Shown: positions 1 through 6,937, counted from the stretch's first letter. The stretch: DNA of 9,134 nucleotides from Phycisphaeraceae bacterium (GCA_029260695.1 JAJDCT010000135.1:1-9134); one strand, 5' to 3'. Notes: generated by a model not told the origin, from the sequence alone. Program-made: numbers and translations.

Positions 1-1
1 C

Positions 2-49
2 GGGGACCTGATGGAGGGATTGCTTGACGGTGATCCCGATCAGCGATAG
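2..49 (+). CDS. Possible C-terminal tail of an upstream protein (partial)
   Basis: Reading from base 2, an open frame runs GDLMEGLLDGDPDQR and stops at TAG (47-49). It has no start in the window, so it could be the last codons of a gene beginning further left. It ends 43 bases before the preferred ATG of the HEAT-repeat gene on the same strand, which would fit an operon. Only 15 residues are visible and no family can be named. The claim rests on the open frame and position alone. Confidence 0.35.
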   Translation, partial: GDLMEGLLDGDPDQR

Positions 50-91
50 ATTGCTGTGATTACCAGACTTGTATTTAAATGGAGTTTATCC

Positions 92-2266
92 ATGTCGGGA
101 ACGCAACGACGGTTGTTGGGCCTATGTCTGTTGGTGTCGGCCAGCTGGCCCGGTTCATTACTTGCCCAGGAACAGACACCCGAGGCGCTTTGGGAAGATT
201 TCAACCACTATGTACTGATCGCCAAGCCTGACCTGGCTTTGGCGACCGGTCAGACGCTGTTGAAACAAGCGGATAACCAGGCGCTGCTCGCCACGGTCGA
301 GTCCAGTGACCGTGAGGCCTGGGCGAATGTCCTGGCCCGTGCGTCGAAGATGGGTGAAGCAGACGAACAGTTCGCTTCGCTGATCGACGTAGCTAAAGAC
401 CTCGACAACCGTATCCAAGCGGCCCGGGTCGAGCTCAGCCGAGACCCCGAGCGTATCCAGGCAGACATCGAACTGCTGGCACAGGGCCAACGGGCATACC
501 GCAACGCGACCCAACGCCTAGGTGCCGCAGGCCAATACGCGGCCCCGCAGATGCTCTCGTCGTTGTTGGATTCAGATCAATCACGGCTCCACCCTTACAT
601 CCTTTCGGCGATGGTGACGATCGGTCAGCCCTTGGTCGCGCCACTATCCGAGGCGCTGCCACAGCTCGACCCGGCACCCATGAGCCAGATCGCTCAGGTC
701 TTGTCAGAAATCGGGTACCCCCAGGCATTGTCGGCGATGAAGGAAGTGCTCGAATCTCCCACCGCTGATCCCGACGCGCGTTTGGCTGTTCAGGCCGCTT
801 ACAACGCGCTGCTGTCCTCCACCCGACAAGCCGCTGATTTGAGTGCCGCCCAGTGGCATCTAGGCCTGGGGCAGACGCAGTACACGACGGCAACCAACAA
901 TAGCGAAGACCTTGCGGGCTACGACCCATCCATCGAGGCGGGCCTGGTCTGGGCCTACGGGCCGAAGATCGGCCTGGTCCCGATCGTGGTACCAGGCGAG
1001 GTGTTCGGGGACGTGCTTGCGATGCGTTCGGCCAAGCGGGCATTGGAACTGAATGACGGCCTGGATGCGGCGCTAAGCCTGTATCTGATGGCCAATCTAC
1101 GTCGTGAGAACCGCCTGCCACCTGACACAATTGACCCCAGCTACGCCAGCGAGCTTCAGCCCGCCGGCTTCTACGCGATGCTCGCCGGCCCCGACCGGTT
1201 ACACGACGTCCTCGCTCGTGCGACAGTCGACGGTGACTCCGAGCTTGCCTTGGATGCTATCGCCGCCCTCTCCGCCACCGCCGGGACCGACGCGCTGGTC
1301 AACCGTGGCTCGGCTCAGCAGCCACTCATGAATGCCTTGTCTTACCCCGATCGACGCGTACGGTTCCGTGCCGCCGAAGCCCTGGCAAGCGTCAGGCCCA
1401 CCGAAAACTTCCCCGGCGCTCACCGAGTGACCGCGGTGCTTTCAGAAGCCGTACGCCAGAGTGATGCCCGGTACGCCATGGTGCTGGCAGACGACCAGGA
1501 CACCGTCAACAGCCTGCTGGCCGTCTTGGGCGACCTGGGTTTCGAGGCGTTTGGCGGGATGTCGATGGCCGACGTCGGCTCAGAGCTGAACCTTGTCCCG
1601 GGCCTCGATCTGATCGTCGCAGCGGTCGACAGCGAGATGGTCGTACGGATCTATAACGACACGGCCAACGACTACAAGACCGGCACCGTGCCGATCCTCG
1701 CCCTGCAAAGTGTCGAACAGCAGATCCGGCTGGGCAATGCATTAGGTGAAACCACCCGCGTCAGTTCGGCCTTGATGAGTGATGACGCCAAAGAGCTAAG
1801 TGTGGCGGTGGAAGCGGCATTCGGCACCTACACAGGCGACGGCATCGGGGCCGACCAAAGCGCGGAGTTCGCATTGACGGCCCTGCGTCTGCTCCGCGAG
1901 GTCGCGGTCGGCAGCCCGATTTTCAAGGTCGCTGAAGCCAAGCCCGCATTGGTTCGCGCGCTGTCTGACGAACGTGACGAAATCAAGGTTGCCTCGGCCG
2001 CCGTGCTCGCCTTGATCGATGAAGCCGATACACAGAACGCCCTGGCTGAAGCGGCGCTCTCCCTGGAAGGCGACCTGCAACTGTCGATGCTCGCCAGCCT
2101 GGCAGATTCAGCGACCTACTTCGGCAGCCACCTCGATGCCAGCCAGACCGACCGGCTGCTCGAACTGGTGAATACCAGCTCCGGTGACCTGGCGATCGCC
2201 GCGGCCCGGGCCCACGGCGCGTTGTCGTTGCCGACCGCCAACGCCGTCCAGCTCCTGACCCAGTAG
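92..2266 (+). CDS. Exported HEAT-repeat protein with a degenerate receiver-like segment
   Basis: The protein has 724 residues from the ATG at 92. That start has GGAG seven bases upstream and opens directly on a signal peptide (two Arg at 6-7, hydrophobic 8-24, likely cleavage after Ala25 before QEQTPE). An in-frame GTG at 56 would add 12 residues ahead of the signal peptide and is less likely. The mature protein is rich in Ala, Leu and Asp, with helical pairs typical of HEAT/armadillo repeats at about residues 150-240, 370-450 and 590-715, so a scaffold or protein-binding role in the envelope is inferred. Residues about 461-580 instead read like a response-regulator receiver fold: YAMVLADDQDTVNSLLAVLG, then LDLIVAAV, then VPILALQS. 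The residue expected to be the phosphorylated Asp is Ala, so phosphotransfer is unlikely. No catalytic motif is seen. Function is unknown. The gene ends 32 bases before a strong stem terminator. Confidence 0.85.
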   Translation: MSGTQRRLLGLCLLVSASWPGSLLAQEQTPEALWEDFNHYVLIAKPDLALATGQTLLKQADNQALLATVESSDREAWANVLARASKMGEADEQFASLIDVAKDLDNRIQAARVELSRDPERIQADIELLAQGQRAYRNATQRLGAAGQYAAPQMLSSLLDSDQSRLHPYILSAMVTIGQPLVAPLSEALPQLDPAPMSQIAQVLSEIGYPQALSAMKEVLESPTADPDARLAVQAAYNALLSSTRQAADLSAAQWHLGLGQTQYTTATNNSEDLAGYDPSIEAGLVWAYGPKIGLVPIVVPGEVFGDVLAMRSAKRALELNDGLDAALSLYLMANLRRENRLPPDTIDPSYASELQPAGFYAMLAGPDRLHDVLARATVDGDSELALDAIAALSATAGTDALVNRGSAQQPLMNALSYPDRRVRFRAAEALASVRPTENFPGAHRVTAVLSEAVRQSDARYAMVLADDQDTVNSLLAVLGDLGFEAFGGMSMADVGSELNLVPGLDLIVAAVDSEMVVRIYNDTANDYKTGTVPILALQSVEQQIRLGNALGETTRVSSALMSDDAKELSVAVEAAFGTYTGDGIGADQSAEFALTALRLLREVAVGSPIFKVAEAKPALVRALSDERDEIKVASAAVLALIDEADTQNALAEAALSLEGDLQLSMLASLADSATYFGSHLDASQTDRLLELVNTSSGDLAIAAARAHGALSLPTANAVQLLTQ

Positions 2267-2298
2267 CTCGACGAAGCAGTTACAACCCTGCAAAATAG

Positions 2299-2332
2299 AC
2301 AAAGCCCACGGACTTCTGCCCGTGGGCTTTGT
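2299..2332. terminator. 13-bp stem-loop, probably bidirectional terminator
   Basis: A perfect 13-bp inverted repeat (2299-2311 with 2320-2332) encloses an 8-base loop. It lies between the end of the HEAT-repeat gene on the plus strand and the 3' end of rnpB on the minus strand, which converge here. On the minus strand the stem is followed by a T-rich run (TTTGTCTATTTTG), so it suits rnpB best. On the plus strand the T-run is interrupted by G (TTTGTTGTTG), so termination there would be weaker. Confidence 0.75.
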
Positions 2333-2333
2333 T

Positions 2334-2741
2334 GTTGACGTGGCCTGTAAGCCGAGTTCTGTCCCACGGACAAGCCGTGGGGGCGACCATTTCTCTAGGC
2401 CCGCCGTCGCCGACGGGCTCAAGCAACCTACCCGCGACGTGGCCTTTCGACCCGGGCCGGACAGGCCCGCGCGGTTACCCGCTGCGTCGCTGCTTGGTCT
2501 TGCACGCGGTGGGGTTTACCTTGCCCGGGCTGTCACCAGCCCGGCGGTGCGCTCTTACCGCACCATTTCAACCTTACCTGTGACCGGCAAGCCGGCCCAT
2601 CGGCGGTGTGTTTTCTGTGGCACTGTCCCGCACCCAGGCCAAGGCCCAGGCGGGTGGGCGTTACCCACCACCGTGTCCTGCCGTGCTCGGACTTTCCTCG
2701 TCGGGCCCAAGACCCGCCGCGGCCGCCCGTCCACGTCAACA
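2334..2741 (-). ncRNA. rnpB: RNase P RNA, bacterial type A
   Basis: This is the catalytic RNA of ribonuclease P, which with the RnpA protein removes 5' leaders from precursor tRNAs. On the minus strand the invariant blocks appear in order: GAGGAAAGTCC (2699-2689, 5' part of P4), a GGTAAGAGCGCACC block preceded by GGTAAGGTTGAAAT (2580-2546), GGTAAACCCCACC (about 2520), GGGTAGGTTGCTTGAGCC (about 2435-2418), and ACAGAACTCGGCTTA (2362-2348, 3' part of P4). The ends are set by helix P1: 2741-2731 pairs perfectly with 2343-2333, one base beyond the 3' end used here. The length of about 408 nt is usual for type A. Stop-free frames crossing the region are by-products of its GC-rich helices. The gene has its own -10 box upstream and a stem terminator just past its 3' end. 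The exact mature ends are inferred from the pairing. Confidence 0.96.
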
Positions 2742-2746
2742 CACGC

Positions 2747-2752
2747 ATTGTA
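2747..2752 (-). promoter_or_regulatory. -10 box of the rnpB promoter
   Basis: TACAAT on the minus strand matches five of six bases of the sigma-70-type -10 consensus. It lies five bases before the first base of helix P1, so transcription would start almost exactly at the 5' end of the RNA. No good -35 hexamer is seen at 16-18 bases spacing. The GC-rich sequence there belongs to an imperfect inverted repeat (2760-2772 with 2800-2812). Confidence 0.6.
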
Positions 2753-2879
2753 CCGGCTCACCCAAAGACGCGCACCGCCTGCATCTCGCCAACTTCTGCC
2801 GCGTGTCTGGGTGTCACAGGAACGGACTGACCGAGCACCTCAGACTCGTGCTGCGCAACAGATAAACCACGACCCCTGT

Positions 2880-2907
2880 TTGGAAGATGCTTTAGCCGTG
2901 GTATCTT
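2880..2907 (+). promoter_or_regulatory. Promoter placing the start site at or next to the ATG at 2914
   Basis: TTGGAA (2880-2885) and TATCTT (2902-2907) are separated by 16 bases and each match four of six consensus bases. A start site about seven bases downstream falls at 2913-2915, on the ATG of the next gene. No purine-rich ribosome-binding site precedes that ATG, so the transcript may be leaderless. This is inferred from spacing only. Confidence 0.45.
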
Positions 2908-2913
2908 CTGCAT

Positions 2914-3906
2914 ATGTCCAAACGCAACCTGTCGCCGGAAGTCACGATCTGGACCGACGCCTGCCACGCACCGTTGGCCGGTGAGCTTATGAACCTGATG
3001 GGTTCGGCCCTCAAGCCGATCGGGGTCGGAGGACCGCCGGTCGCGGAGGTGAGCCAACTCGCCAAGGAGCTTGATTGCCAACCCCACGACGACCTGCGCA
3101 AGCTGTTGGTGGACAGGCCGGCGGCTTACCTGCTGATGACAAGCCTGGGGGGCGTGACACACGATGACCTGCACGCCATCACAGACCAGGGCACGGCCGT
3201 GCTGACCCTTGAGCCGATAGCCAGCGATCTTCAAGGCCTATCTGCCTCCAAGAAACTTGGGGCGCAGCCGGGCGCTGCGGGGCGCATCCTTCAGGCACCG
3301 GTGTTCGGGCAATCGCCCGGTTTTCTATCTGCCGCAGATCCCTATGAACTTCTGGGCGACCGCCGTGCGATCAGATTCACAAGTGATGGCCGGCCCGAGC
3401 ACGGCTCGCTGTTTGCCCGCCTATTCGATGCGTGGTTGACGGTCCTTAACTTCACCTTGATGCCCGAAACAATCGACGCGTCGTTGGTCGGCCCGCTGAT
3501 CGAGCCGCCCGAAGACCTTCGGTCGTTGGCCGGAAGCCTGCTTGCTCACGCGCGGATGCCCGGCGCCAACGCCATATTGCTTGAGGTCACCGATACCGCC
3601 GGACGGAGCGGACGTGTCCTAAGGGTGCATGGCGACAGCGCATCACTGCGGATCACCGACTCGACATACACACTGTCTAACCCTGACGGCGATATGCTCG
3701 ACGAGGCGACCGGCTCGGGCCCGGACGGCTTTGTCGATATGCTCGCCGCCCAGTGGCGCAGGCTTTTGGACCAGCCAAATTCTGCGGGTTCGGCCTCGCA
3801 CGCCCAGCACCAGGCCGACGCGATGGCCTGCTGTCTGGCGTGTCTACTAAGTATCCGCACCGGCCAGCCAGAGAGCCCGGTCAAGCTCCTTGAGATGAAC
3901 CGCTAA
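2914..3906 (+). CDS. Gfo/Idh/MocA-like protein with a degenerate nucleotide-binding domain
   Basis: The protein has 330 residues, close to the usual length of Gfo/Idh/MocA oxidoreductases, and appears cytoplasmic. Residues 9-100 follow the strand-helix order of that family's Rossmann domain: a first strand VTIWTD, an acidic PHDDLRKLL helix (57-65), a strand YLLMTS (72-77), a helix after VTHDD, and VLTLEP at 96-101 where the family usually has EKP. The second half resembles the family's C-terminal domain: GSLFARLFDAW (164-174), ETIDASLVG (185-193), a DLRSLAGSLLAHARMP run and a strand pair near 220-247. The GxGxxG dinucleotide loop is missing and the catalytic Lys is not present at the expected place, so it may be a non-catalytic relative. 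It stands alone, with rnpB divergent on the left and a long gap on the right. There is no clear ribosome-binding site. I recognise the fold only by pattern, and the substrate is unknown. Confidence 0.8.
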   Translation: MSKRNLSPEVTIWTDACHAPLAGELMNLMGSALKPIGVGGPPVAEVSQLAKELDCQPHDDLRKLLVDRPAAYLLMTSLGGVTHDDLHAITDQGTAVLTLEPIASDLQGLSASKKLGAQPGAAGRILQAPVFGQSPGFLSAADPYELLGDRRAIRFTSDGRPEHGSLFARLFDAWLTVLNFTLMPETIDASLVGPLIEPPEDLRSLAGSLLAHARMPGANAILLEVTDTAGRSGRVLRVHGDSASLRITDSTYTLSNPDGDMLDEATGSGPDGFVDMLAAQWRRLLDQPNSAGSASHAQHQADAMACCLACLLSIRTGQPESPVKLLEMNR

Positions 3907-3928
3907 CCCGGGGCGCTCTCCCGAGGTT
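3905..3928 (+). terminator. Weak stem-loop at the end of the Gfo/Idh-like gene
   Basis: AACCCGGG (3905-3912) pairs with CCCG and GGTT (3920-3928) around a seven-base loop, with one bulged A. It begins at the stop codon, as many terminators do. The following bases (GATTAATTCGGTTTC) are only moderately T-rich, so efficiency is doubtful. Confidence 0.35.
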
Positions 3929-4078
3929 GATTAATTCGGTTTCTGGCTAAGTCTCGCTCAACTTTGATCCCCCTTAGTCCCCGACTCGCCCAAAACAGCC
4001 TCTCCAGGAACACTCCGCTGCAAGGTCTATGTTCCAAGGGAAACCCTAAGAGTTGGGATTACCGTGGGATGACGCTGT
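3929..4078. other. Intergenic stretch with nothing recognisable
   Basis: Together with the hairpin before it and the possible small RNA after it, this forms a 403-base gap (3907-4309) without a protein gene. In this part I see no credible coding frame, promoter or repeat. A small hairpin can be drawn around GGGAAACCC near 4038-4046, which alone means little. Confidence 0.5.
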
Positions 4079-4106
4079 TTGACACCCCCCGCGATGGCCC
4101 TACACT
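4079..4106 (+). promoter_or_regulatory. Strong sigma-70-type promoter upstream of tRNA-Gln
   Basis: A perfect -35 hexamer TTGACA (4079-4084) is followed after 16 bases by TACACT (4101-4106), which matches four of six -10 bases including the key first, second and last. It is one of the best promoter-like sequences in the window. Transcription would start near 4113, about 200 bases before the tRNA and 310 before the glmU-like gene. That leaves a long transcribed segment to explain. Confidence 0.6.
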
Positions 4107-4112
4107 TTAGCT

Positions 4113-4298
4113 GACTTTTCGGCAGAGCCGACCGTGACGAGGCCCCTGGGCCAAGGCGCGGACATTAGAAGGGATTAACTGGATCTGGCCCACCGGCGGC
4201 CCCCCCTTCGAGCTCGTTGTAAAAGGCCGGGCACCCCTTCATGAAACCGCCACGCAGGTGGGTTCAACCAAGGGTCGCCGAGCCCCAACAGGCTTTTT
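4113..4298 (+). ncRNA. Possible structured small RNA (6S-like shape) or processed leader
   Basis: Between the promoter and the tRNA, about 186 nt can fold into a rod. GGGC and GGCG (4148-4151, 4155-4158) pair with CGCC and GCCC (4276-4279, 4282-4285). An open centre follows, with about 30 nt on the 5' side and 13 on the 3' side (TTCAACCAAGGGT). Then CCCACC plus GGCGG (4189-4199) pair with CCGCC and GGTGGG (4247-4251, 4257-4262). The segment ends with AGCC/GGCT and five T (4281-4298), a weak terminator shape. Size, the single large bubble and the flanking signals resemble 6S RNA, which binds RNA polymerase, but I cannot match a conserved 6S sequence with confidence. GC-rich sequence folds easily. 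It may instead be a 5' leader shared by the tRNA and the downstream operon. Confidence 0.3.
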
Positions 4299-4309
4299 CA
4301 ATGACCACT

Positions 4310-4380
4310 TGGCCCGTAGTGTAATGGCAACACCCCAGTTTTTGGTACTGGTATTCAAGGTTCGAATCCTTGCGGGCCAG
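4310..4380 (+). tRNA. tRNA-Gln (anticodon UUG)
   Basis: All arms are present in 71 nt: acceptor TGGCCCG (4310-4316) with CGGGCCA (4373-4379), D stem GTGT/ACAC (4319-4322, 4330-4333), anticodon stem CCAGT/ACTGG (4335-4339, 4347-4351) around TTTTGGT with anticodon TTG at 4342-4344, and T stem CAAGG/CCTTG around TTCGAAT. The discriminator base is G, as in other glutamine tRNAs. The 3' CCA is not encoded, so a CCA-adding enzyme must supply it. It reads CAA and, by wobble, CAG codons. It sits 46 bases before the start of the glmU-like gene on the same strand and probably shares the promoter at 4079. Confidence 0.97.
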
Positions 4381-4426
4381 TTCCCTGTCTCCCGCAAACT
4401 TGCGATGACAAATCAAGGCACTCAAC

Positions 4427-5239
4427 GTGACTGATATTTTACACAACACAGACCCCAACGGCCGGCCCGCTCCCCAGGCGGTCATCCTCGCCGCGGGCAA
4501 AGGCACACGGATGGGGGAAAGTGACCTGCCCAAGGTGCTCTACCCCGTGGCCGACAAGCCCATGCTCTGGTGGGTCGTTAAGGCCTGCCGGGACGCCGGG
4601 GTCTCCCGTTGTGTCATCGTCGTGGGCTACAAAGCCGACGAGGTACGACAGTCACTCGATGGCCTGGAGAACATCGAGTTCGCCGAGCAGAACGACCCCA
4701 AAGGCACCGCCCACGCAGCCCAGGTGACCCAACACCTATTCGAAGACCAACCCGCCACGGACCTGTTTGTCCTGGCAGGCGATGGCCCGCTGATCCGCAC
4801 AAAAACGCTGGCCCGGATGCTGGAAGTTCATCGCCGACGCGGGGCTTCCGCAACCCTCGCCACCAGCGTCATCGATAACCCCACGGGATACGGACGCATC
4901 GTCCGCGGCCTCGACGGCGGCCTTGAGCGGATCGTCGAACAGAAAGACGCCACGCCCCAAGAACTCGAAATCAACGAGGTCAACCCCAGCTACTACTGCT
5001 TCGACAGCGAAGCGTTGTTCGGATCGCTGGACGAAGTGAAATCGCATAACAGCCAGGGCGAGTACTACATCACCGACGTACCGGCCATCCTCAAAAGCCA
5101 CGGCAAGAAAGTCGAGGTCGTCGAGGCGGTGCCGTCACAGGACGTCTTGAGTATCAACACCCAGGCGCAGCTCCAAGAGGTCGACGCGATCCTCCGGCAG
5201 CGCCTGGCGAATGAATCTGTAGGGGTGACCTCCTCATGA
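4427..5239 (+). CDS. glmU: UDP-GlcNAc pyrophosphorylase domain protein (single-domain GlmU)
   Basis: It would transfer UMP from UTP to GlcNAc-1-phosphate, giving UDP-GlcNAc for peptidoglycan and lipid A. The motifs match the N-terminal GlmU uridyltransferase: LAAGKGTRM (21-29), Lys36 in DLPKVL, GTAHA (93-97), metal-binding Asp119 in GDGP, YGRI (155-158), EQKDA (171-175), EIN (181-183), GEYYITD (211-217) and Asn244 in SINTQ. At 270 residues it ends where the left-handed beta-helix acetyltransferase domain would begin (full GlmU is about 450), and no hexapeptide repeats follow. GlcN-1-P acetylation must therefore come from another protein, or the substrate differs. The GTG start at 4427 is the only one upstream of the nucleotide loop, with AAGG nine bases before it. 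It overlaps prs by four bases (ATGA). A related sugar-1-phosphate nucleotidyltransferase is possible, but the GlmU motifs and the prs-ctc-pth neighbours favour GlmU. Confidence 0.9.
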   Translation: MTDILHNTDPNGRPAPQAVILAAGKGTRMGESDLPKVLYPVADKPMLWWVVKACRDAGVSRCVIVVGYKADEVRQSLDGLENIEFAEQNDPKGTAHAAQVTQHLFEDQPATDLFVLAGDGPLIRTKTLARMLEVHRRRGASATLATSVIDNPTGYGRIVRGLDGGLERIVEQKDATPQELEINEVNPSYYCFDSEALFGSLDEVKSHNSQGEYYITDVPAILKSHGKKVEVVEAVPSQDVLSINTQAQLQEVDAILRQRLANESVGVTSS

Positions 5240-6219
5240 GCAAGGCAGACAAAGACCAATTAAAGATCTTCTGTGGCCGGGCAAGCCGGACGCTGGGCGA
5301 ATCCATCTGCCGCTCGCTGGACCTGCCGATGGGCCAGGGACACACGGAGATGTTCCCCGACGGCGAGCTCCTGGTGAAGATCGAGGAGGACGTCCGAGGC
5401 CGGGACTGCTTCGTGATCCAGTCCACCTGTCACCCGGTCAACGCAAATCTGATGGAGTTGCTGATCTACATCGACTGCCTGAAGCGCGCAAGCGCCCGGC
5501 AGATCACAGCTGTCATCCCCTACTTCGGATACGCCCGCCAGGACCGCAAGGACGAGGGCCGCACACCGATCACCGCCAAGCTGGTCGCGAACCTGATCAC
5601 CGCCGCCGGCGCCGACCGCGTGCTGACGATGGACCTGCACGCCGCGCAGATCCAGGGCTTTTTCGACATCCCCGTCGACCACATGACCGCCCTGCCGGTC
5701 GTCCTCAGGCACATCGAGAAACTCCGCAAGAAGGTCGGGCCGATGTGCCTGGTCAGCCCGGACGTCGGCAACGTCAAGACCGCCAGCGCCTACGCAACCG
5801 CGCTGGGCGACGAGATCGCCATCATCGACAAACGCCGTAAAAGCGGCACCGAAGTCGAATCGGCGAACATCATCGGCGATGTGAAAGACAAGACCGTCCT
5901 GATGATCGACGACATGATCTCCACCGCCGGGACGATCTGCGAAGCCGCCAAGCTGGTCACCGCCCAGGGCGCACGCGACGTCATCGCCGCCTGTACCCAC
6001 CCGGTGCTGGTCGGGTTGGCCATGGAAAGGCTCGAAGAGTCCCCTATCAGCCAGATCATCGTCACCGATACCATCCCCTGCGGGTCACGGTGTGCCCCGA
6101 TCCAGGACAAGCTCATCGAGCTATCCGTCGCCGACCTGCTCGGCCAGGCGATGCACCGCATCCACCACAACATGTCCCTGTCGAGCCTGTTCAGGGCCGA
6201 CGGCGGCAGCAAGCGATAA
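5236..6219 (+). CDS. prs: Ribose-phosphate pyrophosphokinase (PRPP synthetase)
   Basis: It makes 5-phosphoribosyl-1-diphosphate from ribose-5-phosphate and ATP, feeding purine, pyrimidine, histidine, tryptophan and NAD synthesis in the cytoplasm. The 327-residue length fits class I enzymes (about 315). Hallmarks in order are FPDGE (40-44), GYARQDRK in the flexible ATP loop (98-105), the signature DLHAAQIQGFFDIPVDH (133-149) with metal-binding Asp133 and His135, SPDVG (174-178), IIDKRR (196-201), and the PRPP-binding loop IDDMISTAGT (224-233). ATG at 5236 overlaps the glmU stop, and AGGGG lies ten bases upstream, so translation is probably coupled. The N terminus is a few residues longer than usual, and the C terminus ends in a charged DGGSKR tail. 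Every catalytic motif is intact and the assignment is secure. Confidence 0.98.
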   Translation: MSKADKDQLKIFCGRASRTLGESICRSLDLPMGQGHTEMFPDGELLVKIEEDVRGRDCFVIQSTCHPVNANLMELLIYIDCLKRASARQITAVIPYFGYARQDRKDEGRTPITAKLVANLITAAGADRVLTMDLHAAQIQGFFDIPVDHMTALPVVLRHIEKLRKKVGPMCLVSPDVGNVKTASAYATALGDEIAIIDKRRKSGTEVESANIIGDVKDKTVLMIDDMISTAGTICEAAKLVTAQGARDVIAACTHPVLVGLAMERLEESPISQIIVTDTIPCGSRCAPIQDKLIELSVADLLGQAMHRIHHNMSLSSLFRADGGSKR

Positions 6220-6283
6220 ACCACTAACTACGATTTAACAAGAAATGCACCCCGGCAAAAACGCCAGATACGGAGACGACACC

Positions 6284-6937
6284 ATGAGCACAGCCACCCA
6301 ACCCAAGATCAGCGCCGACGTCCGCGAAAGGACCGGCACACGCTACGCCTCACGCACCCGCGCAGAGGGCAAGCTCCCCGCGGTGATCTACGGCCACAAG
6401 CAGGACCCCGTCCACATCGCCGTCGACGCCAAGGCGATGGTCGAACTGCTGCACCACAACGCCCACCTGATCGACGTCGATGTCGCGGGCAAGAGCGAGC
6501 CCTGCCTGGTCAAAGATATCCAGTGGGATTACCTGGGCAAGCACATAATCCATGTGGATCTGGCCCGCGTCAATCTCAGCGAAGAAGTCGATGTTGAAAT
6601 CGAGATCGAGCTGGTAGGCGAAGCGATCGGCCTCAAGGAGGCCGGGGCGCTGCTTGAGCAAAACAACAACACGATCCATGTCAAGTGCCGCGCCGACGCT
6701 ATCCCCGAGAGGCTCACCCACGACGTAAGTGAGATGGAAATCGGCAATTCGCTGCTGGTCTCGGGCCTGACCATGCCTGCGGGTGTGACCGCCGCAAGTG
6801 ATCCCGACCTGCTGATCGCTCACCTGAGCATGACGAAGATCGCCGAAGAAGAGGAAACCGTCGAGGGCGAGGACCAGCCAGAAATCATCGGCGGCAAGCC
6901 CGAGGGTGAAGAAAAAGCCGAAGGCGAAGACAAATAA
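6284..6937 (+). CDS. rplY: Large ribosomal subunit protein bL25, Ctc form
   Basis: bL25 binds 5S rRNA in the large ribosomal subunit. The long form, called Ctc or TL5, adds a C-terminal beta domain. Here 217 residues include the 5S-binding domain with LPAVIYG (31-37) and VKDIQWDYLGKHIIHVDL (76-93), then the TL5-type domain (about 97-185) with ELVGEAIGLKEAGALL, and a very acidic tail rich in Glu (188-217). The ATG at 6284 is preferred because GGAG lies eight bases upstream and the protein then begins in family style. An ATG at 6245 in the same frame would add 13 residues with no good binding site. A 64-base gap separates it from prs and 170 bases separate it from pth. In Bacillus the counterpart is a general stress gene. 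No stress promoter is evident here. Confidence 0.96.
   Translation: MSTATQPKISADVRERTGTRYASRTRAEGKLPAVIYGHKQDPVHIAVDAKAMVELLHHNAHLIDVDVAGKSEPCLVKDIQWDYLGKHIIHVDLARVNLSEEVDVEIEIELVGEAIGLKEAGALLEQNNNTIHVKCRADAIPERLTHDVSEMEIGNSLLVSGLTMPAGVTAASDPDLLIAHLSMTKIAEEEETVEGEDQPEIIGGKPEGEEKAEGEDK

Noticed and set aside
435..1130. Long minus-strand open frame opposite the HEAT-repeat gene
   Set aside because: Arg/Pro/Ser-rich translation typical of the antisense of a GC-rich gene. No start signal or recognisable domain.
2322..2984. Open frames of 68-220 codons on both strands across the rnpB region
   Set aside because: They run through the conserved helices of RNase P RNA, are Arg/Pro-rich, and show no protein family resemblance. 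The RNA explains the sequence.
4113..4300. tmRNA or signal recognition particle RNA in the gap before tRNA-Gln
   Set aside because: No tmRNA acceptor/T-arm ends or tag frame, and no SRP tetraloop motif, on either strand.
4264..4533. Minus-strand frame spanning tRNA-Gln and the start of glmU
   Set aside because: It overlaps a clear tRNA and the glmU nucleotide-binding motif, and has no domain of its own.
5260..6000. Minus-strand open frame of 246 codons opposite prs
   Set aside because: Its Asp/Val/Leu/Gly-rich translation mirrors the codon use of prs, whose identity is certain.
6245..6283. Upstream ATG extension of bL25
   Set aside because: The ATG at 6284 has GGAG at good distance and gives a normal family N terminus.
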